Shown one piece after another: positions 1-6,487 of a stretch of DNA of 11,301 nucleotides; the first letter of the stretch is position 1, and each line of letters begins with the position of its first letter. Below the pieces are notes generated by a model. The model did not search any database. It saw nothing but the letters and a program-made list of their open reading frames with translations, and was not told the origin of the DNA. The position numbers and the translations under genes are program-made. Source of the stretch: CAZVYS01 sp964630755. GTDB taxonomy: Bacteria; Patescibacteriota; Microgenomatia; UBA1400; CG1-02-47-37. The stretch spans positions 1 through 11,301 of the forward strand of contig CAZVYS010000026.1 of the NCBI GenBank assembly GCA_964630755.1. The letters are read 5' to 3'.

Positions 1-1060
1 CAGCCCCTGCCCAGCCTTGCCAGGCAGGAACTGTACCTTTGTGAGGTGAGCCAGCAGTAACTATTTTGTTAATTTTATCTTCACCATATTTTTGAGCATA
101 AGCTCGGCTAACAACTCCCCCCATGCTGTGTCCTATGATATTTATTTTGGTTCCTGCAGTTTTACCAGCTAGAACAGTATTTTCTAAATAATCTTTGAAA
201 TCGTCAGCCAGTTCGTCAACAGGATCTCTCCAGTCATAGTAAAATTCAAAGTAGTCGTTATTCTCAGTATAGCCATTGTTTAAAAAGGTATTTTTTATAT
301 TGTTATAAACTTTGATAAACGGAGTTTTCCCCCAGCTACCACTATCACCTGCAGTAATAATTGCATTTGTATTCCAGCTCCCCCCAAACCCTGGCACCAT
401 CACTACTGGTACATTTTCTTCTTCAATACTTGAAACCACGACATTATCAAACCACACTTCTGTTTGCCTGACAGATCCAACTCCTGCCTGTAGTGCTACT
501 CGGCCAATAGGAAATCTTCCTCCGGCGTCTGGATAATCAATAATTTCATTGCCATCAACTTCAACTTTGATATTTTCGCCTTGAATATATACTTTCACAT
601 GATATTGTCCACTAGGAAAATCAGCAGGAATATGATTAGAAACAGGACCACCTTGAATAACTCTTTCTAATACTAACTCTCTTCGTAGTAATCTAACTCC
701 ATACCAATTTGCGCCATTTCCACTATATCTTACTGCAAAATTTCTATCTACACCACTGACAAACTCCATATCTAATTCAACGATATAATCGTTCCATGAA
801 TTATCCCAATTAAAATCACTAGGTATAGTTTCAGTTAAGCAAGGTCTAGTGCTGTCTATTTTTATTCCGTATTTTCCATTTTTTACTTCCCAATGATTTC
901 CGCTTGAACATAAATTTCGTGAAATAATCCATCCGTCTGCATTTCCATCATCAAAATTATCTTGGAATAAAATTGCAGCATTTGTGGTTTTAGGAGAAAA
1001 TACAGGAATAAGAAGTATAATTAGAAAATATAAGAAAGTTAGAAGAGCCTTCTTTAACAC
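1..1060 (-). CDS. secreted LamG-like plus alpha/beta hydrolase (lipase/LCAT-like), 3' end missing
   Basis: The minus strand is open from GTG at 1060 to the left edge, giving 353 complete codons with no stop. An in-frame TGA at 1076-1078 limits the start. Residues 1-28 form a signal peptide: KK, a long Leu/Ile core, then a likely cut after TTNA before AILFQ. Residues of about 32-205 (FDDGNADGW onward, ending near VWFDNVVV) resemble a LamG/DUF1080-type concanavalin-like domain, which usually binds glycans. A hydrolase follows with VPGFGGSW at 222-229 (oxyanion region), YDWRDP from 275 (reminiscent of LCAT-like lipases) and GHSMGG at 310-315, placing the nucleophile at Ser312. The catalytic Asp and His would lie beyond the edge. 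It is probably an exported esterase, lipase or acyltransferase at the cell surface; the substrate is unknown. It diverges from the glycan operon, leaving only 22 bases between start codons. Confidence 0.85.
   Translation of the reverse strand, partial: MLKKALLTFLYFLIILLIPVFSPKTTNAAILFQDNFDDGNADGWIISRNLCSSGNHWEVKNGKYGIKIDSTRPCLTETIPSDFNWDNSWNDYIVELDMEFVSGVDRNFAVRYSGNGANWYGVRLLRRELVLERVIQGGPVSNHIPADFPSGQYHVKVYIQGENIKVEVDGNEIIDYPDAGGRFPIGRVALQAGVGSVRQTEVWFDNVVVSSIEEENVPVVMVPGFGGSWNTNAIITAGDSGSWGKTPFIKVYNNIKNTFLNNGYTENNDYFEFYYDWRDPVDELADDFKDYLENTVLAGKTAGTKINIIGHSMGGVVSRAYAQKYGEDKINKIVTAGSPHKGTVPAWQGWAGA
6..28. repeat. GC-rich imperfect palindrome inside the hydrolase gene
   Basis: On the minus strand this 23-base segment begins CCTGCC and ends GGCAGG. 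It folds with six Watson-Crick pairs, two G-T pairs and two more Watson-Crick pairs around a 3-base centre. It is strongly GC-rich in an otherwise AT-rich gene and is read in frame as part of PAWQGWAGA. It may be an in-gene palindromic element or simply a Gly/Ala/Trp-rich loop, and it sits at the contig edge where assembly often breaks on repeats. Confidence 0.4.
1016..1021 (+). promoter_or_regulatory. possible -10 box for the glycan operon
   Basis: TATAAT matches the sigma-70 -10 consensus at all six bases and lies 61 bases before the preferred methyltransferase start. It falls inside the signal-peptide region of the divergent hydrolase gene. No convincing -35 box is seen 16-18 bases upstream, and in DNA this AT-rich a TATAAT is easily found by chance, so the call is weak. 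Confidence 0.2.
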
Positions 1061-1082
1061 GTTAATAACATCTTTTCAAAAA

Positions 1083-1832
1083 ATGATAGATAAGTCAAAT
1101 ATTTTTTATCTTGATAAAAAACGGCAAGAAATTGCAAAAAAAGGCGATCTGGAGCAATTAAAAAAAACATATAACCAGAAAAGGGTAATAAATCCTAATA
1201 CATCTGATTTTTGGGATCAAAAAATAACAACGGGTTTACCATTTAGGCAATTAGATAGTATGACGAAAGATAGAATTAAAATTGCCGCTAGTTATGTAAA
1301 AAATAGCGATAGGAATATATTAGATATTGGATTAGGATATGGATATTTTGAAATCTACTTACATAGAAAGAGAAAAGACATAAATATTCATGGACTAGAT
1401 ATATCCTTAGAGGCTGTATCTCGAATTAACAAAACAATAAAAGGCATTTTTAAACAGGGCTCAATACAAAACATACCTTTTAATAAAAAATTTGATGCAA
1501 TAATAGCTTTAGAAATACTAGAACATATAGCAGCAGATCAAATTATTTACATTTACAAAGAAATAAAAAAAAGGCTTAAAAGAAAAGGGACGTTAGTAAT
1601 TTCAGTGCCAATTAATGAGAAATATACAGAAAAATATAATCCAAATTTACATCTCCGATCATATACAAAAGAATTAATTATCTCAGAATTAAAAATTGCT
1701 GGTTTCGAAGTAGTAAAATATCAATTACTTTACGCTTTTGAATCTTTATATTTATTTAAAAAGATCTTAAGTAAATTTTTTTCTAATAAATGGAATCCAA
1801 ATATTATAGTAATACAAGCAACACCAAAATGA
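1083..1832 (+). CDS. class I SAM-dependent methyltransferase
   Basis: The protein has 249 residues from ATG 1083. A longer frame from GTG 984 exists but would run 77 bases across the signal-peptide end of the opposite gene, so the internal ATG is preferred. The Rossmann-fold methyltransferase motifs are clear: motif I ILDIGLGYGYFE at 79-90, the acidic residue ending strand 2 at Asp106 (HGLDIS), and FDAIIALEILEHI at 137-149. A later strand reads GTLVISVP. This matches the Methyltransf_11/12 type that modifies sugars, lipids or small molecules. As first gene of a glycan operon it most likely methylates a sugar or caps a chain, but the substrate cannot be read from sequence. No strong Shine-Dalgarno sequence precedes the ATG. 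It ends in an ATGA overlap with the next gene, suggesting translational coupling. Confidence 0.85.
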   Translation: MIDKSNIFYLDKKRQEIAKKGDLEQLKKTYNQKRVINPNTSDFWDQKITTGLPFRQLDSMTKDRIKIAASYVKNSDRNILDIGLGYGYFEIYLHRKRKDINIHGLDISLEAVSRINKTIKGIFKQGSIQNIPFNKKFDAIIALEILEHIAADQIIYIYKEIKKRLKRKGTLVISVPINEKYTEKYNPNLHLRSYTKELIISELKIAGFEVVKYQLLYAFESLYLFKKILSKFFSNKWNPNIIVIQATPK

Positions 1833-2839
1833 ACATAATTTTTTTTGCAAAATACTACTTTCCTCACATCGGCGGTGTGGAGAAGCACGCTAGGGAAGTG
1901 GCAGAGCTTTTAGTAAAAAAAGGTCATCAGGTTAGCGTTTTTACCTTAAAACATGAATCAAAGTTAACAGATATTGAAACTAAAGGGGGAGTAAAAATTT
2001 TACGACTCCCCTATTCTGAAAACAAATTTTCAATCTGGAAGAACTTACTACAAAAAAAACATTTAATTAAAAAAGCCGACATTATTCATTGTCACGATGT
2101 CCTTTTTTGGTACTTACCTTTTAAGTTGCTTTATTTCTTTAAAAAAGTTTTTGTTACCTTTCACGGTTGGGAAGGGAAGTACCCTATTCCTTTTAAGTAT
2201 AAATTTATTAGAAAGATAAATGAAGTATTAGCTAGTGGCAATATCTGCATTGGCGACTATCTCCCGATTCATTATGGAACAAAAGCTAATTTTATTTCTT
2301 ATGGCGGGGTGTCATTTCCGTGGGACGATCGTCCCACGAAAATGATGTCAAAAAAGATTAACCAAATTACTTTTATTGGAAGGCTTGAGAAAGATCTAGG
2401 ATTACCAGAATACTTTAAAGCTTTAAATAAAATCAAAAGAAAACACAAACTAAAAGTTACTTTTGTTGGTGATGGAAGTTTAAAAAAACAAGCAAAAAAG
2501 ATCGGTCAAGTCACTGGTTTTGTAAAAGACATTAAACCATATTTAAAAACTAATAGTTTTGTTTTTGCCTCTTCTTATCTAACAATTCTTGAGGCCTTAT
2601 CTATTGGAAGACCAGTTTTTGCACTCTACCAAAATCAATTAAAAAAAGATTATCTTACTAAATTTACTGGCGCAAAATACATCAATACCTCCGGATCAGC
2701 AGATGAGTTACTTAATCAAGTAACAAGTAATCTTCAAGGAGAGTCCTTGAAGGCCTTAAAGGCAAGAAAAGCACAAAAATTTGCTAAAATACAAACCTGG
2801 GACAAAGTTATTAATATATATTTAAAACTATGGAAGTAA
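1829..2839 (+). CDS. GT4-family (GT-B) glycosyltransferase
   Basis: The protein has 336 residues from the ATG in the ATGA overlap with the methyltransferase. The N-terminal half carries FPHIGGVEKH at 11-20, the usual glycine loop of GT4 enzymes, and IIHCHD at 85-90. The C-terminal half has FIGRLEKD at 182-189, VGDG at 213-216 and LEALSIGRPV at 254-263. This is a retaining GT-B glycosyltransferase, probably adding a sugar from a nucleotide donor to a lipid-linked glycan at the inner face of the membrane. In the EX7E motif the second Glu (E255) is kept, but the residue eight positions earlier is Ala rather than Glu. The linker between the two domains (about residues 162-173) is encoded by a large palindrome at 2312-2345, and a second hairpin lies near the 3' end. 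Donor and acceptor are unknown. Confidence 0.88.
   Translation: MNIIFFAKYYFPHIGGVEKHAREVAELLVKKGHQVSVFTLKHESKLTDIETKGGVKILRLPYSENKFSIWKNLLQKKHLIKKADIIHCHDVLFWYLPFKLLYFFKKVFVTFHGWEGKYPIPFKYKFIRKINEVLASGNICIGDYLPIHYGTKANFISYGGVSFPWDDRPTKMMSKKINQITFIGRLEKDLGLPEYFKALNKIKRKHKLKVTFVGDGSLKKQAKKIGQVTGFVKDIKPYLKTNSFVFASSYLTILEALSIGRPVFALYQNQLKKDYLTKFTGAKYINTSGSADELLNQVTSNLQGESLKALKARKAQKFAKIQTWDKVINIYLKLWK
2312..2345. repeat. 34-base inverted repeat with one mismatch inside the GT4 gene
   Basis: The core CGTGGGACGATCGTCCCACG at 2319-2338 is a perfect 20-base palindrome. One mismatched pair (C2318/A2339) follows, then six more pairs (TCATTT at 2312-2317 with AAATGA at 2340-2345). The core has 14 G/C out of 20 in a gene that is mostly A/T. 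It keeps the frame and encodes the linker residues around SFPWDDRPTK between the two GT-B domains. No second copy was found by eye in this window. Confidence 0.9.
2732..2752. repeat. 9-base-pair hairpin with 3-base loop in the GT4 gene
   Basis: CTTCAAGGA (2732-2740) and TCCTTGAAG (2744-2752) are exact reverse complements separated by GAG. The hairpin lies about 90 bases before the GT4 stop, in a coding stretch read as LQGESLKA. It lacks the T-run of a terminator and translation continues through it. Confidence 0.6.
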
Positions 2840-3486
2840 AACTAGATCCAAAAAAGACTTGCACCATTTATTTAGTTCGTCACGGTGAAACTGATAATAA
2901 TGTTAATGACATTATTCAAGGTCAAATGAAAGGCATTAGTTTAAATACCACTGGCAAAGATCAAGCCAAGCTGGCTGCTCTAAAACTAAAAAAAATCAAA
3001 TTTGATGCCATCTATTCATCAGACTTACTAAGAGCCAAGCAAACTGCTCAGATTATCAACCTTGAGCATAACTTAGCTATTAAAACTCACAAAGCTTTAA
3101 GAGAAAGACATTTTGGAAAATTTGAAGGCTATCAGGGCAAAAAGTTTCGTAACGAAATCAAAGATTTGCTAGAAGAATTTAGTCAACTATCTGATCAGAA
3201 AAAAATTAAATTCCAGTTTCCTCATGGCATTGAGTCAATTGAATCTATGATCTCAAGATTCATTACCTATACCAGAGAAATAGCCATTGCTCATCCCAAA
3301 GAAACTATCTTAATTACTTCTCATGGCGGTGTCATCCGTTGGTTTTTAATCCAACTAGGCTTTGCCACTGAAAAACAACTCCCTTGGGGTTCAATCGACA
3401 ACACTGCTCAAGTAATTTTTAAAAGTAACGGTGTAGATTTTGTGATTGAAGACACGATTGGAGTTAATAAAAAGAATGAAAACTAG
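2830..3486 (+). CDS. histidine phosphatase (phosphoglycerate mutase-like)
   Basis: The protein has 218 residues and starts 10 bases inside the GT4 gene. The signature YLVRHGET at 14-21 gives the phosphorylated His18 with Arg17; Arg68 (SSDLLRAKQTA) and the ERHFGKFEG region (Glu92 as likely acid/base) follow; SHGG at 164-167 supplies the second catalytic His165. Length and motif order fit the two-histidine superfamily branch that includes phosphoglycerate mutases, alpha-ribazole phosphatase (CobC) and broad sugar-phosphate phosphatases. Its place between two glycosyltransferases, with overlaps on both sides, suggests that it removes phosphate from a sugar or glycan intermediate. That role is inferred from context; a housekeeping mutase or promiscuous phosphatase is equally compatible with the sequence. 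Confidence 0.85.
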   Translation: MEVKLDPKKTCTIYLVRHGETDNNVNDIIQGQMKGISLNTTGKDQAKLAALKLKKIKFDAIYSSDLLRAKQTAQIINLEHNLAIKTHKALRERHFGKFEGYQGKKFRNEIKDLLEEFSQLSDQKKIKFQFPHGIESIESMISRFITYTREIAIAHPKETILITSHGGVIRWFLIQLGFATEKQLPWGSIDNTAQVIFKSNGVDFVIEDTIGVNKKNEN

Positions 3487-4345
3487 CCTTATCTGCACAG
3501 TTTTAAACGAAGAAGAATCAATTCAAGCACTTTTAGATTCAATAAAAGTCCAAACTAAAAAGCCTGATGAAGTAATTATTGTTGATGCTGGCTCGACCGA
3601 CAGAACTACTAATATCATTAAAAAAAACAAGCAGATTAGGCTAGTGACTAGAAAAGGATTTAACCGATCCAAGGGAAGAAACGAGGCAGTTAAAATAGCT
3701 AAACATCAACTAATTGCGGTCACTGACGCGGGTTGCACTTTGAATGAAAACTGGTTAAAAAACATTACAAAGCCTTTTAAAAACTTAAAAGTTGACGCAG
3801 TGGCAGGATACTATCATATTAGAGTTGATTCTGTTTTTCAAAAAAGTATTGCTCCTTTTGTTGCTATCATGCCAGAAGATTTGGACATAAACACTTATTT
3901 ACCTTCCTCTCGTTCTTTAGCTTTTAGAAAAAAGGCTTTTACTAAATTTGGTAAATATTCTGAAAATCTAAACTATTGCGAAGATTTAGTTTTTGCCAAG
4001 AACCTAAAAAACAAATCAAACTTAGTAGTTAAAACTGATGCCATTATTTACTGGCAAATGGTTACAAATCTAAAAGACTATTTTAGTCAAATTAAAAACT
4101 ACGCTTCAGGAGATATCAAGGCAAAATATAAACCTCACTTAGTAAAAATCTTGTCTGTTTTTATTAGATATCTCTTCTTTATTATCTTTCCTTCAACATT
4201 TATTCTATATTTGTTCTGGCCGATTATTAAACATTTTCATTTTGTTAAGCATCCGTTAGCTTTTATTTACTTACCCATAATTCAACTAACTACTGATCTT
4301 GCAATCGTGGTTGCTAGCATTCAAAGTGCTAAAATACCTTTATGA
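3476..4345 (+). CDS. GT2-family glycosyltransferase with C-terminal membrane segments
   Basis: The protein has 289 residues from ATG 3476, which overlaps the phosphatase gene by 11 bases. An earlier in-frame start at 3446 adds only a polar extension. The GT-A fold begins at once: SLICTVLNEEESI, then IIVDAGSTDRT at 34-44 (nucleotide-binding Asp), TDAGC at 83-87 as the DXD-like site, and CED at 168-170 as the likely catalytic-base region. About 210-235 and 250-275 are hydrophobic membrane segments, so the enzyme is anchored to the cytoplasmic membrane. It probably transfers a sugar to a lipid-linked acceptor in the pathway served by the following flippase, with which it shares an ATGA overlap. 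Sugar specificity cannot be predicted. Confidence 0.85.
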   Translation: MKTSLICTVLNEEESIQALLDSIKVQTKKPDEVIIVDAGSTDRTTNIIKKNKQIRLVTRKGFNRSKGRNEAVKIAKHQLIAVTDAGCTLNENWLKNITKPFKNLKVDAVAGYYHIRVDSVFQKSIAPFVAIMPEDLDINTYLPSSRSLAFRKKAFTKFGKYSENLNYCEDLVFAKNLKNKSNLVVKTDAIIYWQMVTNLKDYFSQIKNYASGDIKAKYKPHLVKILSVFIRYLFFIIFPSTFILYLFWPIIKHFHFVKHPLAFIYLPIIQLTTDLAIVVASIQSAKIPL

Positions 4346-5564
4346 ACTTAACTAAAAAAAGTCTTAAAGGCGCTTTTTGGCTTGGAAGTTTAAGGATTGG
4401 CATTAAAGCCTTCTCTTTTATTAAGTTAATCATTGTGGCTCGCATTCTTTCCCCGGCAGATTTTGGGCTTNNNNNNNNNNCATGATAACTATTCCATACG
4501 GGCTACTTGAGGTGGCTACTGAACCTGGTCTGAATCAAGCCATGATTCAGACAAAAAAAGACCCAAAAAAATATTTTTCTTCAACCCAATTTATTTTCTT
4601 CATTAGAGGCTTGCTAATATTTTTAGTTTTGTATTTACTTGCTCCAATTATTAGTAATTTTTATCATCAAAACTTAACTAAAGCCATTCGTATCATCGCC
4701 ATAGCCCCATTAGCTAGGGGATTAATTAATCCAGCCGTCATTTTATTTAAAAAAACTTTGAATTTTAAAAAAGAATTTACTTTTCAGTTACTAGCCTCGA
4801 TCTTTGAGTCTCTAGCTACTATTTATTTTGCTATTAAACTAAAATCCATGATCGCTTTACCTCTAGGGGTAGTCAGTGGTGCTATTGCAGCCACTACTTT
4901 GTCTTATTTATTAGTAAAACTATCTATATCAAAGATAAGTTTTAAAAAGATAAAATCTTTGTATCAATATGGACGTTGGGTTACGTTAGGAACGTTTACT
5001 TCTTACTTAAATGACCAAGGAGATGATTTTGTAGTCAGTAAAATTTTAGGAGCACAATCTTTAGGCTTTTATCAAAATGCTTATAAAATTTCTAATTTAC
5101 CTACCACTCAAGGAGCCAGCCTTGTTTATCAAGTAGTTTTTCCTATCTACAGTCAAATTCAAGGCTCTAAAGATCGATTAAAAAGAGGTGTAATTAAATC
5201 TCTACTGATCACTTTTAGTTTTAGTTTTTTGTTCGGCCTAGGTTTATTCCTAGTCGCCCCAACAGCTATTAAGTACGTATTTGGTGATAAATGGCTACCA
5301 ATGACTCCTGCCTTAAATGTTTTAATAATTTTTGGCATTACTCGACCAGTTATCTCAGTTGGATCTGCTTTTTTTGACTCCATTGGTAAACCTAGTGTTT
5401 CAACTTCACAGGCGTTGATAAAATTAATTATCTTAGCTTTACTAGTTTATCCAATGACAAAAAATCTTGGAATTATTGGCACTGCTTGGACCGTTGTTAT
5501 TGCCCAAGCTTCTGTTCTACCTTGGTTTGGATATAAGCTAGTCAAGGCTTTTAAAGCTAAATGA
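4342..5564 (+). CDS. Wzx-like polysaccharide flippase (MOP superfamily), split by an assembly gap
   Basis: ATG at 4342, in an ATGA overlap with the GT2 gene, opens 43 codons ending ILSPADFGL just before the run of Ns. After the gap the frame resumes at or before 4482 with GLLEVATEPGLNQAMIQ and stays open to 5564. ADFGL before and TEPGLNQAMIQ after are consecutive parts of the conserved N-terminal region of the polysaccharide_synt (Wzx/WzxC-like) family, so this is one gene of roughly 405 residues. Many hydrophobic helices follow, with the family-like DDFVVSKILGAQSLGFYQNAY and GASLVYQVVFPIYSQIQ. It should flip a lipid-linked oligosaccharide across the cytoplasmic membrane. The two halves are out of register if the gap is exactly ten bases, which says the gap size is wrong rather than that the gene is broken. 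The post-gap ATG at 4482 is unlikely to be a real start. Confidence 0.88.
4471..4480. other. assembly gap (ten Ns)
   Basis: Ten unknown bases interrupt the flippase gene. To keep one frame, the true gap must be 2 modulo 3 bases long. Eleven bases would add four codons ending in the C at 4481, which matches the usual family spacing (DFGL, F-G-x-A, then MITI). Confidence 0.95.
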
Positions 5565-6487
5565 AGATTCTTTTAATCACTCCAGTTCACCCTTTACTGA
5601 AGAAAAATAACTTGCTTTCTAAATATCAAACTCAGAGTTATTGGGTAAAAGCCTTAAAAAGCCTTGGTCATCAAATTAATATTTTTCCTTTAAAAAGCAA
5701 TCAACTAAAGATTGTTAACCAAATTAAGCTTAAAGTTATCTTAAATAAACAAAAGCCAAACTCTATCTTTTTTTCTGCTGGCATGGATAAATTAACTACT
5801 CTTAAAAATAGTTTGTTTTTCTGCGGAGTACCTCCAAAAAAATTATCAAGTAACGAAAGAAGCATCGGGAAAAAAGCAAAAGCAATCTTAGTTAATGACC
5901 CAATTCATCAAAAACAATGGCAAGAGTTAACTCAAGCCAGAGTGATAAACTTACCATTTTCAGCAGTTGATCCAAGAGTCTTTAAACCAAGTAATCAACA
6001 AAGAACTATAGATTTTAGTTTTGTTGGCACTTTATTTAGATCTCGCCAAGTTCAATTATCAAAAATTGTTAATCAGAACATAAAAATAAAAATCTGGGGT
6101 TGGATTCCTCCAAAGACTTCACTTAACTCCACTTTAAAGCCTTTTTACCAGGGGGAGGCTTGGGGGCAAAAAGTAATTAATATTTACCAGCAATCAAAAG
6201 CTGCTTTAAATCTTGTACCTGATCATATGGCTGACGGAGGTAACTTAAGAACTTTTGAAATTCCTGCATGTAAAACCTTAGAATTTGTTGATAAAATCAA
6301 CCCTAATTACTATTTACCAGGTAAAGAAGTGATTCAGTTTAAGTCTTCTAAAGACTTAAAAACCAAGCTTGGTTATTTTCTGTCTCGTCCTAATCAAAGA
6401 AAAACCATTGCTAAAGCTGGTTATATAAAAACCTTAAACTCACACACTTTTAAACATAGATTCACAAAACTAATAGACATCTTATGA
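5561..6487 (+). CDS. CgeB-like GT-B glycosyltransferase
   Basis: The protein has 308 residues and an ATGA overlap with the flippase. The N-terminal Rossmann half begins KILLITPVHPL; the middle has PFSAVDPRVF at 132-141 and DFSFVGTLF at 151-159; the C-terminal half has ALNLVPDHM and NLRTFEIPAC at 228-237. These match the CgeB/Glyco_trans_1_2 branch of GT4-related enzymes, whose C-terminal signature resembles N-x-R-x-F-E-x-x-A-C-G. The glycine after AC is Lys here (ACKTLEF). It is shorter than many relatives and has no membrane segment, so it is probably a cytoplasmic or peripheral transferase adding a sugar to the same glycan. A hairpin-forming inverted repeat lies in its last third. Donor and acceptor are unknown. 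Confidence 0.78.
   Translation: MKILLITPVHPLLKKNNLLSKYQTQSYWVKALKSLGHQINIFPLKSNQLKIVNQIKLKVILNKQKPNSIFFSAGMDKLTTLKNSLFFCGVPPKKLSSNERSIGKKAKAILVNDPIHQKQWQELTQARVINLPFSAVDPRVFKPSNQQRTIDFSFVGTLFRSRQVQLSKIVNQNIKIKIWGWIPPKTSLNSTLKPFYQGEAWGQKVINIYQQSKAALNLVPDHMADGGNLRTFEIPACKTLEFVDKINPNYYLPGKEVIQFKSSKDLKTKLGYFLSRPNQRKTIAKAGYIKTLNSHTFKHRFTKLIDIL
6338..6360. repeat. 10-base-pair hairpin with 3-base loop in the CgeB-like gene
   Basis: TTTAAGTCTT (6338-6347) and AAGACTTAAA (6351-6360) are exact reverse complements around CTA. The hairpin lies inside coding sequence read as FKSSKDLK. Its layout of a 9-10 base stem and 3-base loop is the same as the one at 2732-2752, but the sequences differ and low complexity makes chance more likely here. 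Confidence 0.5.

Noticed and set aside
312..536. Plus-strand 74-codon ORF
   Set aside because: It is antisense to the LamG/hydrolase gene, whose minus-strand frame is continuous with recognisable motifs.
984..1082. N-terminal extension of the methyltransferase from GTG 984
   Set aside because: It overlaps the signal-peptide-coding end of the divergent hydrolase, which is clearly coding, and adds only a basic stretch before the ATG at 1083.
4482..4484. ATG after the N gap as the flippase start
   Set aside because: The family's N-terminal region (ARILSPADFGL) is present just before the gap, in an ATGA overlap with the upstream gene, so this ATG is internal.
5159..5383. Minus-strand ORF inside the flippase gene
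   Set aside because: It lies antisense to a conserved membrane-protein frame and shows no family features.
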